Positions 6,695 to 12,642 of a stretch of DNA of 12,642 nt are shown here, piece after piece. The stretch's first letter is position 1, and each line of letters opens with the position of its first letter. The translations under genes were made by a program, and so were the position numbers. Where the stretch lies: assembly GCA_017457465.1 (NCBI GenBank), contig JAFTHJ010000008.1:1-12642 (forward strand), read 5' to 3'. The notes under the pieces were generated by a model. It did not search any database, was not told the DNA's origin, and saw nothing but the letters and a program-made list of their open reading frames with translations. This DNA is from Clostridia bacterium. Lineage in GTDB: Bacteria; Bacillota; Clostridia; Oscillospirales; CAG-272.

Positions 6695-8743
6695 ATGGAA
6701 CGAATTGATGCTATTCGATTTCAGGAAGCCGAAATGCTCCGATTTCTTTCGGATGTACCCGTCTTTCTGCCGACAGATAGCCGTATTGCGGGATATACGA
6801 TTTTGAATACGGATGAGGTCGTTCCTCCGAAGTATGATCCCGAATGGGAGATTTCCGATAATTTGCATTTCAGTATGGGAACCACATACCTGACATATGG
6901 CTTTGGCGGAGTTGCCGAACGCGCTTACGCGAATATGGAGGGGAAGGACGATGAGGCAAAGCAGACGCTTTTGTCGGTTGCCCACGTTTATGAGGGAGTA
7001 GTAGCCTATATAAAACGTCATATAGAAGAAATTGATGCCCGAATAAAGACGGCATCTCCCGAGGAACTCGAAAATCTTGCGCCTATGCGCTCAAATTTGT
7101 ATGAACTTGCCGAAGGCGCACCAAAGACGTTCGGCGCCGCGGTTCAAGCGTTTTATCTGGCTTGGAAGCTGCGCGGAACACTCAATACCGCTACTATAGG
7201 ACGGCTTGACCAGTACCTTTACCCATTCTACCGCAACGATATAGACAGCGGACGTCTGACCGAGGATGAGGCTCTTGATATAGTCTGTGACCTTTGGAAG
7301 CGCTTCAACGCTTCGGGCTCGGGTGATACCCTTATGACCTTGACGGTAGGCGGACAGGATAAGGACGGACGTGATGAGGCAAACGACCTCTCGGTGCTTA
7401 TGGTAAAGGCATCCTGTATTGTACATCAGCCCGAACCCCACTTGCACGTACGCTATCATAACAATACCCGTAAGGACTTTATGGACCAAGTGGCGCGTTT
7501 GCACGTTCTTGGAGGCGGTCAAGGCTCGATTTATAATGACGAGGTTATCATTCCCTCAATGGTCGAGGCGGGTATCCCTCTGCAGTATGCTTGTAATTAC
7601 GCAACCGATGGCTGTACCGAGCTTATAATTGACCGTAAGAGCCGTATCAGATTTACCAATGTGGATAGTGTAAAATGCTTGGAGTATGCTCTATTTAACG
7701 GTAATCCGCCCCCTCTGCCGGGACCTGCGGTCACAAAATATTGGACACACCGTACCGCGGCGAAAGAATGGCAAAGCAGCCTTGTGCCTCCCTGTGAGAG
7801 CGGAGACATATCCGAGGCAACTGATTTTAAGGAAGTGTATGACGCTTATTGCCGTCAGTTCAAATATCAGATTACAAGAAAGACGAAACGCCTTATCGGT
7901 GCTGACCGTTATTTCAAGGAACGCTGTGTGACACCGTCCTTCCTCAACGGTAGCTATGATGAGTGTCTTGAGAGCGGTCTTGATAGCTTCCGCGGCGGAC
8001 TTCCCGTTGACTGTCTTATGATGTTCTCGGGCTCTCTTACTACCGTCGCCGATTCACTTGCGGCGCTCAAGCATGTCGTTTTTGAAAAAAAGCACTATAC
8101 TATGCGCGAGGTGCTTGACGCACTTGCGGCAAATTACGAGGGCTACGAGGCTATGCGCAGAGAACTTGCGGCAGCACCCAAGTTCGGTAATGACGACGAT
8201 TCCGTCGATATGATAGCCGCCGATCTGGCACAGATATTTATAGATACCACCAAGGAAGTCGGTGACGAGGAGAATACAAGAATCTGGCCCGCGCTTCTGG
8301 GATATCTCTTTGTTCAGGAAGCACACTTTACGGGAGCTACACCTGACGGAAGACGTTGGAAAGAGCCTATTGCCGAGCATTTTTCGGCAACGCCGGGTAA
8401 GGCTGTCAACGGCCCTACCGCGCTTATCGATTCGGCAGCCAAGGCACCGCTCGCTAAAGCTTACGGCACCGCTCCTGTACACGTTACTCTCCCCCGTACT
8501 CTCGTTCCGAGAAACGAGGAGGGTGAGGAGCTTATGAAGCGTCTTGTTCGCGTTGCCGTCAAGAAGGGATTTCTGATGCTCAATATCGGTATTTACGATG
8601 TTGACGCTATGAGAAAGGCACAGAAGAATCCCGAGCAGTATGCCGACCTGATAGTCCGAGTCTGGGGATACAGCGCACGTTTCATCGACCTGTCGGAGGA
8701 TATGCAGGAGCATGTCATAACGCGAGTCGGAACTCAAGGATAA
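6695..8743 (+). CDS. Compact glycyl radical enzyme, eliminase/dehydratase type
   Basis: A 682-residue GRE of the PFL-like superfamily. The thiyl-radical loop reads NYATDGCTELI, with catalytic Cys307 and general-base Glu309, the GCxE signature of C-O/C-N eliminases (glycerol, propanediol and choline types), unlike the CC of pyruvate formate-lyase. The C-terminal radical loop is LIVRVWGYSARF with Gly658. The conserved block ATPDGRRWKEPIAEHFSATPG (548-568) precedes it. It is about 100-170 residues shorter than the usual 780-850, missing N-terminal sequence. The start is real: a GGGAG sits before ATG 6695 and the upstream gene ends at 6679. Trp657 in place of the usual small residue before the radical Gly is also notable. 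Its activase follows 5 bases later. The product is expected to feed the operon's aldolase. Substrate unknown; candidates are a pentitol phosphate or anhydrohexitol phosphate. Confidence 0.93.
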   Translation: MERIDAIRFQEAEMLRFLSDVPVFLPTDSRIAGYTILNTDEVVPPKYDPEWEISDNLHFSMGTTYLTYGFGGVAERAYANMEGKDDEAKQTLLSVAHVYEGVVAYIKRHIEEIDARIKTASPEELENLAPMRSNLYELAEGAPKTFGAAVQAFYLAWKLRGTLNTATIGRLDQYLYPFYRNDIDSGRLTEDEALDIVCDLWKRFNASGSGDTLMTLTVGGQDKDGRDEANDLSVLMVKASCIVHQPEPHLHVRYHNNTRKDFMDQVARLHVLGGGQGSIYNDEVIIPSMVEAGIPLQYACNYATDGCTELIIDRKSRIRFTNVDSVKCLEYALFNGNPPPLPGPAVTKYWTHRTAAKEWQSSLVPPCESGDISEATDFKEVYDAYCRQFKYQITRKTKRLIGADRYFKERCVTPSFLNGSYDECLESGLDSFRGGLPVDCLMMFSGSLTTVADSLAALKHVVFEKKHYTMREVLDALAANYEGYEAMRRELAAAPKFGNDDDSVDMIAADLAQIFIDTTKEVGDEENTRIWPALLGYLFVQEAHFTGATPDGRRWKEPIAEHFSATPGKAVNGPTALIDSAAKAPLAKAYGTAPVHVTLPRTLVPRNEEGEELMKRLVRVAVKKGFLMLNIGIYDVDAMRKAQKNPEQYADLIVRVWGYSARFIDLSEDMQEHVITRVGTQG

Positions 8744-8748
8744 CGCTT

Positions 8749-9633
8749 ATGAGGGGAACTCTTTTTAACATTCAACGCTTTTGTCTCCACGACGGTCCTG
8801 GAATCCGCACTACTGTTTTTCTCAAGGGGTGTCCGCTACGTTGCAAGTGGTGTCATAATCCCGCGGGGTTATCCCCGAATATACAGATTCAGTTTCTTGA
8901 GGATAAATGTGTGGGATGCGCCAAATGCGCATCGACTTGTGACTGCCACTCCTTGGCGGGAACAGAGCATATACTCAACCGAGCCGACTGCCGTAAATGC
9001 TTCGAGTGCGTGGAGAGCTGCCCGAGCGGCGCTCTGACGGTCTGCGGAGAGGTTATGACGGCGGAGGAGCTTTTCTCTGTCATTATGGCGGATAAGGATT
9101 TTTATGAGGATGATGGCGGTGTGACCTTTTCGGGCGGTGAGCCTCTGCTTCAAGCTGATTTTGTCAGAGAGGTTGCGGAGCTTGTACGCAAGGAGGGATA
9201 CACCGTGACGGTAGATACCTGCGGGGAGGTGCCGTGGGAAGCATTTGAGACCGTTCTGCCTGTGACAGACCTCTTTCTGTATGATATCAAAGCGATATGT
9301 CCAGAGATACATAAGAATGCCACGGGTGTTTCAAACGGTCGTATTTTGGAGAATCTTCACCGTCTTGATGCTTGTGGGAAGGATATCTGGGCTCGTATTC
9401 CCGTAATTCCCACCGTCAACGCCACGGCAGAGGAAATGACGAAAATAGCCGAGCTTTTGGAGTCGCTCTCGAACATCAAGCGAGTCACGCTCATTCCGTA
9501 CCACTCGCTGGGACATCATCAATACAAGGCGCTTGGATATGTCTATAGATTTGATACCTCTCTGTCGGTAAGCGACGGGCAGATAGCCGAATTTACAGAG
9601 ATATTTACGGAGCGCGGCTTCTATGTAAAATAA
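8749..9633 (+). CDS. Glycyl radical enzyme activating protein (radical SAM)
   Basis: A 294-residue activase that abstracts hydrogen from the radical glycine of the GRE using S-adenosylmethionine. The radical SAM motif is C28-x3-C32-x2-C35 (GCPLRCKWCHNP). A ferredoxin-like insert follows, with two further 4Fe-4S Cys sets, C54/C57/C60/C64 and C81/C84/C87/C91, as in activases of non-PFL GREs. GGVTFSGGEPLLQ (123-135) is the SAM-binding GGE region. The length (about 300 aa) is typical for the clustered-ferredoxin type, longer than PflA (about 245). The ATG is 5 bases after the GRE stop, with AAGGA inside the end of the GRE gene, so translation is probably coupled. It is the last gene before a strong terminator. 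Assignment is secure; its partner is almost certainly the adjacent GRE. Confidence 0.96.
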   Translation: MRGTLFNIQRFCLHDGPGIRTTVFLKGCPLRCKWCHNPAGLSPNIQIQFLEDKCVGCAKCASTCDCHSLAGTEHILNRADCRKCFECVESCPSGALTVCGEVMTAEELFSVIMADKDFYEDDGGVTFSGGEPLLQADFVREVAELVRKEGYTVTVDTCGEVPWEAFETVLPVTDLFLYDIKAICPEIHKNATGVSNGRILENLHRLDACGKDIWARIPVIPTVNATAEEMTKIAELLESLSNIKRVTLIPYHSLGHHQYKALGYVYRFDTSLSVSDGQIAEFTEIFTERGFYVK

Positions 9634-9638
9634 AATGA

Positions 9639-9671
9639 AAAAGGAACCTTTGTTTATCAAAGGTTCCTTTT
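9639..9671 (+). terminator. Rho-independent terminator closing the GRE operon
   Basis: A perfect 14-bp stem (9639-9652 and 9658-9671, AAAAGGAACCTTTG with its complement) with a 5-base TTTAT loop and a T-rich right arm. It starts six bases after the activase stop, marking the end of a transcript beginning near 3221. Confidence 0.92.
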
Positions 9672-9735
9672 CTGTTTTAACCGAAAATATTTGTGTTTTG
9701 CGATATCGGAACCGAGAAATGTTATATAATCTTGC

Positions 9736-9765
9736 TTGACAAGTGGGAGGACGATGTGATAAAAT
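9736..9765 (+). promoter_or_regulatory. Promoter of the IclR-led operon
   Basis: TTGACA (9736-9741), an 18-base spacer and TAAAAT (9760-9765) with an extended -10 TG. Transcription would start near 9773, about 31 bases before the ATG. An imperfect pair, GTTATATAAT (9721-9730) and AATATATAAC (9780-9789), flanks the promoter; it is too AT-rich to call an operator. Confidence 0.7.
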
Positions 9766-9803
9766 TATAACAGAAGAATAAATATATAACGCATGGAGGA
9801 GTT

Positions 9804-10565
9804 ATGTCGAATTTAGCGCCTGCCGCAGAGGCTGCTACCAAGGTAATCACTTTTCTTGCCGAAGCCGAGAGCGAGGTGGGAATTTCGGAGATAAGCCGAG
9901 GTGTGGAATTAAATAAAAATATGGTGTTCCGTATTCTCAATTCTTTGGAGCAGGTGGGGTGGGTATATTGCCGAGAACAGAAATACGCGCTCACTCTCGT
10001 TCCTTTTCAGGTTACCTCAAAATCCCTCTCACGCCTCAATCTCAACGCAGCGGCAACTCCCGCATTGCACCGTCTTTGGGAGCTGACGGGTGAGAGCACT
10101 TATCTGGGCGTTCTAAAGGGAGAGAAGGTTTGTTATCTTCAGCACCTTGATGGCACAGGTGACGTGCGTGTTGCGGGACGCGTTGGCGGTGAATACGAGC
10201 TTTACTGTTCTGCCCCGGGTAAGGCGATTCTGGCTTACGCCGAGAGCGAATTTTTAAATAAGTATCTGACAAGAGAATTTGAGACACGAACCGAGCATAC
10301 GCTGACGAGCCGCGAGGAGATACTCGCAGAGCTTGATTTGATTCGTTCCCGCGGATATTCAACCGACTGTGAGGAATTCGGTCACGGTATTACCTGTGTT
10401 GCCGCACCCATATTTGATTATACGGGCAAGGTAGTTGGGGCTGTCGGATGCTCATCATTTACCGTTTCGGGACAGTGCTGCGAGGTTATAGAGCGGCTTC
10501 GTCCTCTGGTCTGCCGTACCGCAAAGGAGATATCAACGCTTCTGGGAAGCCCATCAAACAAATAA
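9804..10565 (+). CDS. IclR-family transcriptional regulator
   Basis: A 253-residue regulator of normal family length. The N-terminal winged HTH spans about residues 8-70 (VGISEISRGVELNKNMVFRI, then NSLEQVGWV). The C-terminal IclR effector domain carries the usual landmarks: CSAPGKAILAY, then LDLIRSRGYSTDCEE, then GITCVAAPIFDYTGKVVGAVG. IclR proteins sense small acids, sugars or aromatic metabolites and often control the adjacent catabolic operon as well as themselves. GGAGGA precedes the ATG. The gap to the following aldolase gene is 40 bases, with neither terminator nor clear promoter, so the regulator is likely co-transcribed with the aldolase, dehydrogenase and kinase genes behind it. Ligand not predictable from the sequence. 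Confidence 0.93.
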   Translation: MSNLAPAAEAATKVITFLAEAESEVGISEISRGVELNKNMVFRILNSLEQVGWVYCREQKYALTLVPFQVTSKSLSRLNLNAAATPALHRLWELTGESTYLGVLKGEKVCYLQHLDGTGDVRVAGRVGGEYELYCSAPGKAILAYAESEFLNKYLTREFETRTEHTLTSREEILAELDLIRSRGYSTDCEEFGHGITCVAAPIFDYTGKVVGAVGCSSFTVSGQCCEVIERLRPLVCRTAKEISTLLGSPSNK

Positions 10566-10591
10566 AAAATAAAAAATTGTTAATATAAATC

Positions 10592-10597
10592 AAGGAG
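10592..10597 (+). promoter_or_regulatory. Ribosome binding site fixing the start of the second aldolase gene
   Basis: AAGGAG lies 8 bases before the ATG at 10606 but only 2 before an in-frame ATG at 10600, so 10606 is the better start. The context closely resembles that of the first aldolase gene (CAAGGAGAAAT...ATTATGAAA). Confidence 0.7.
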
Positions 10598-10605
10598 AAA
10601 TGATT

Positions 10606-11286
10606 ATGAAAAAAACAGTTAAGGAATTCAATTACATTTTTGACCACACTCTTCTTAAGCCCCCCGCAACCGAGGCAGATCTTAAGGTTATCTGTGAAGA
10701 GGCTATGCGCTACGGCTTCCACACGGTAGCTATTAACACGGCTCCTGTAAAGGCTTGTGTTGAGATGCTTGGTGACAGCGGAGTAAAGGTTGATGCGGCT
10801 GTTGGTTTTCCTCTTGGAATCACCACTATCGCATGTAAGGTTTTTGAGACCGAGGACGCGATTGCTAACGGTGCGGGTGAGATAGATTACGTTGTAAACG
10901 TAGGAAAGGTCAAGGAGGGCAATTTTGCCTATATTGAGGATGAGATGAAGCAGATAGTTGCGGCTTGTCGCCGCGGCGGAGTTATCTGCAAGGTAATCTT
11001 TGAGAACTGTTATCTGACTGATGATGAGAAAATCGCTCTCTGCGAAATCGCCTCGCGAGTAAAACCCGACTTTATAAAGACCTCCACGGGCTTTGGACCC
11101 ACATCTGCTACGGTTGAGGACGTAAGACTTATGCGTAAGCACGTAAGCGCTGACGTTAAGGTCAAGGCTGCGGGTGGCGTGAGAGACCTTGAGACCTGTC
11201 TTGCTATGCTTGAGGCGGGAGCCGAGCGTGTGGGCTGCAGCTGCAGTGTTGCTATTGCAGAGGCGTACAAGAAATCCGTGGAATAA
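10606..11286 (+). CDS. deoC: Deoxyribose-phosphate aldolase, canonical DeoC type
   Basis: A 226-residue class I aldolase. It keeps the family hallmarks the first copy has lost: FDHTLLKPPATE at 12-23, FIKTSTGFGPTSATVEDV with Schiff-base Lys158, KVKAAGGVRDLE with Lys187, and a Ser/Cys-containing phosphate loop GCSCSVA (210-216). Asp94 sits in GEIDYVVNVG. DeoC reversibly splits 2-deoxy-D-ribose 5-phosphate into glyceraldehyde 3-phosphate and acetaldehyde in the cytosol. It is usually found with nucleoside phosphorylase or phosphopentomutase genes. None is seen here; it sits between an IclR regulator and a zinc dehydrogenase, followed by an FGGY kinase, which suggests a catabolic rather than nucleoside-salvage role. 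Start chosen by RBS spacing. The two aldolases are clearly paralogous but far apart in sequence. Confidence 0.92.
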   Translation: MKKTVKEFNYIFDHTLLKPPATEADLKVICEEAMRYGFHTVAINTAPVKACVEMLGDSGVKVDAAVGFPLGITTIACKVFETEDAIANGAGEIDYVVNVGKVKEGNFAYIEDEMKQIVAACRRGGVICKVIFENCYLTDDEKIALCEIASRVKPDFIKTSTGFGPTSATVEDVRLMRKHVSADVKVKAAGGVRDLETCLAMLEAGAERVGCSCSVAIAEAYKKSVE

Positions 11287-11319
11287 TAATAAAACACGAG
11301 TATAAGGAGACTTCGAGCT

Positions 11320-12345
11320 ATGAAGAGCTATGTTGTATATGCGGATCAGAGCAAGAAAATCGTTGAAATGCCTATGCCGAAATACGGCGACTATGAGGCG
11401 CTTGTCAAGGTCGAGAGCTGCGGCGTGTGCAACGGAACTGACACAAAGATAATTCACGGTGTTTTCAAGGGCATTGACGATTATCCTGTTGTTCTCGGTC
11501 ACGAGGGTGTCGGACGCGTGATAGAGAAGGGAAGCAAGGTCAAAAATTTTGAGATAGGCGACCTCGTGCTTCTGCCCTTCTGGTCAGATGTTCCCGAGGG
11601 CTATACGAGCGGTTGGGGAACATATTCCGAGTACAATACCGTTACCGACGCATACGCAATGGAGGCAGACGGACTGATTCCCGATGATTCTGCCTACGCG
11701 CAGAAAAAGCTTCCCGCGGACTTTGATCCTATAAGCTCCGCTATGATAATCACATTCCGAGAGGTGTTCAGTACTATGAAGCGCTTTGGGTTTGAGGCGA
11801 ACAAGAGTCTTGTTGTCCTCGGACTCGGTCCCGTGGGACTCGGTTTTGTTCAGTTCGCAAAGCTTATGGGTATGGGACCTGTCGTTGCTATCGACATAGT
11901 TGATGAGAAGCTTGAGAGGGCGAAGAAGATGGGTGCGGATTATGTTATCAACAGCCGAAATGCCGATATCGTTACGGCGGTACGCGAGGTGTGTCCTGAC
12001 GGTGTGGATTTCGCGCTTGACGCGGTTGGTGTGACATCCTTTATAAATACTGCGCTTGAAATAATCAAGCCCGACGCCAAGATATGTGTTTACGGAATTT
12101 CCGCTAATATGAGTCAGGAGATAGACTGGAGTCGCTGTCCCTATAACTGGACGCTCCATTTCCATCAGTTCCCCTCAAAGAAAGCGGAGGCGGAGGCTCA
12201 CGAGCAGATAGTGTCGTGGATAAAGATGGGAATTCTCAATCCTATGGACTATATATCTCACGTATACGATTTTGCCGATATCGACAAGGCGTTTGAAAAT
12301 ATAGAAAATCGAGTTCCTACTATGAAAATGGTTATAAAATTCTAA
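11320..12345 (+). CDS. Zinc-type medium-chain alcohol/polyol dehydrogenase
   Basis: A 341-residue MDR-superfamily dehydrogenase (sorbitol or threonine dehydrogenase-like length). Catalytic zinc ligands are predicted as Cys37 (CGVCNGTD) with His61 and Glu62 (LGHEGVGRV). The Rossmann fold begins VVLGLGPVGLGF (165-176), and Asp192 at the end of the second strand (VVAIDIV) suggests NAD rather than NADP. The four-Cys structural zinc lobe usual around residues 90-115 is absent: the segment PFWSDVPEGYTSGWG has no Cys. It probably oxidises a polyol or polyol phosphate to a ketose, or runs the reverse. It lies 33 bases after the aldolase gene with AAGGAG upstream, and 16 bases before the second kinase gene, in the same direction. 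Exact substrate unknown. Confidence 0.9.
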   Translation: MKSYVVYADQSKKIVEMPMPKYGDYEALVKVESCGVCNGTDTKIIHGVFKGIDDYPVVLGHEGVGRVIEKGSKVKNFEIGDLVLLPFWSDVPEGYTSGWGTYSEYNTVTDAYAMEADGLIPDDSAYAQKKLPADFDPISSAMIITFREVFSTMKRFGFEANKSLVVLGLGPVGLGFVQFAKLMGMGPVVAIDIVDEKLERAKKMGADYVINSRNADIVTAVREVCPDGVDFALDAVGVTSFINTALEIIKPDAKICVYGISANMSQEIDWSRCPYNWTLHFHQFPSKKAEAEAHEQIVSWIKMGILNPMDYISHVYDFADIDKAFENIENRVPTMKMVIKF

Positions 12346-12361
12346 TGTCGGAGGTTTTTCG

Positions 12362-12642
12362 ATGAAGCAATATATTCTGGCGCACGATCTTGGAACCTCG
12401 GGAAACAAGGCAACACTCTATGATACCGACGGAAATCTCTGTGGCAGCGTGACCTGCGCTTACGGTCTTCACGTGGCGGAGGGCGGTGTTGCGGAGCAGA
12501 ATGCCGAGGACTGGTGGGGAGCTGTCCGCGAGGGTACGCGGACATTGCTTGACAAGGTCAACCCCAAGGATATCTGTGCGGTATCCTTCAGCGGTCAGAT
12601 GATGGGCTGCCTTTGTGTGGACTCATCGGGAGAGCCACTTCG
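12362..12642 (+). CDS. Second FGGY-family kinase, N-terminal part (cut by window edge)
   Basis: The first 93 residues of an FGGY carbohydrate kinase; the family is about 500 aa, so most of it lies beyond the window. The ATP motif is AHDLGTSGNKATLYD, and the sugar-contact segment is SFSGQMMGCLCVD, close to the SGQMHG of xylulokinase and different from the GLSGHSLG of the first kinase here. AEQNAEDWW is the usual EQxPxDWW region. GGAGG stands 8 bases before the ATG. With the dehydrogenase ahead of it, polyol oxidation followed by ketose phosphorylation is plausible (for example xylulose), but this is inference from an incomplete gene. Confidence 0.88.
   Translation, partial: MKQYILAHDLGTSGNKATLYDTDGNLCGSVTCAYGLHVAEGGVAEQNAEDWWGAVREGTRTLLDKVNPKDICAVSFSGQMMGCLCVDSSGEPL

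Noticed and set aside
5981..7021. 346-codon open frame on the minus strand across the Fe-ADH and GRE genes
   Set aside because: It crosses the boundary of two well-supported genes, shows no family features and lacks an RBS. It is a by-product of codon bias in the opposite frames.
8054..8737. 227-codon open frame on the minus strand inside the GRE gene
   Set aside because: Opposite the conserved C-terminal GRE domain; no RBS or domain signal.
3254..9633. Bacterial microcompartment locus, as often found with dehydratase GREs
   Set aside because: No shell-protein gene, no aldehyde dehydrogenase and no obvious encapsulation-peptide extension on the GRE N-terminus (it is shorter than usual). Shell genes could still lie outside the window.
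9717..9730. ATGTTATA shared between the IclR promoter region and the GRE operon promoter, as a common operator half-site
   Set aside because: The match is eight AT-rich bases, overlaps TATAAT-like sequence in both places and lacks the partner half-site at the IclR locus. Chance is a sufficient explanation.
10486..11502. 338-codon open frame on the minus strand across IclR, deoC and the zinc dehydrogenase genes
   Set aside because: Antisense to three recognised genes, with a low-complexity Ser/Leu/Asn-rich product and no motif.
1..12642. CRISPR array, insertion sequence or phage genes
   Set aside because: No regularly spaced repeats, transposase, integrase or structural phage genes were seen on either strand.

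Overview
The window looks like chromosome of an anaerobic, moderate-GC member of the Clostridia (Bacillota). Evidence is an oxygen-sensitive glycyl radical enzyme with its activase, strong AGGAGG-type ribosome binding sites, near-consensus sigma-A promoters (TTGACA-17-TATAAT), U-tailed hairpin terminators and a tRNA with encoded CCA. Species cannot be named from the sequence alone.

Layout. Bases 1-2074 are housekeeping: the N-terminal half of typA/bipA (minus strand, cut by the window edge), a divergent HAD phosphatase, and a small two-helix membrane protein gene converging on it across a bidirectional terminator. Bases 2204-2375 hold a complete tRNA-Ser(UGA) unit with its own promoter and hairpin. 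From 2412 to the right edge everything is an accessory carbon-catabolism region in two modules.

Module 1 (2412-9671): a GntR/UTRA regulator, then one apparent five-gene operon running from a consensus promoter at 3186 to a terminator at 9639. The genes are a DeoC-family aldolase, an FGGY sugar/polyol kinase, an iron-type alcohol dehydrogenase, a compact glycyl radical enzyme (GRE) of the eliminase type (GCxE active site), and its radical SAM activase. The same 14-16 bp palindrome lies at the end of the regulator gene and inside the operon promoter, so local repression by the GntR protein is likely.

Module 2 (9736-right edge): an IclR regulator, a more canonical DeoC aldolase, a zinc-type medium-chain dehydrogenase, and the start of a second FGGY kinase, running off the window.

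How the genes may work together (inference). The kinase phosphorylates a polyol. The GRE removes water (or opens a C-O bond) to give a deoxy-sugar phosphate. The DeoC-type aldolase splits this into glyceraldehyde 3-phosphate and a small carbonyl compound, and the iron dehydrogenase reduces that carbonyl to balance redox. One concrete version is pentitol 5-phosphate -> 2-deoxyribose 5-phosphate -> glyceraldehyde 3-phosphate + acetaldehyde -> ethanol. The closest known precedent is the E. coli YbiW/PflD route, in which a GRE opens an anhydrohexitol phosphate, an aldolase cleaves the product and a dehydrogenase reduces the hydroxyacetone. Here the aldolase is of a different family. No transporter or microcompartment shell gene is in the window.
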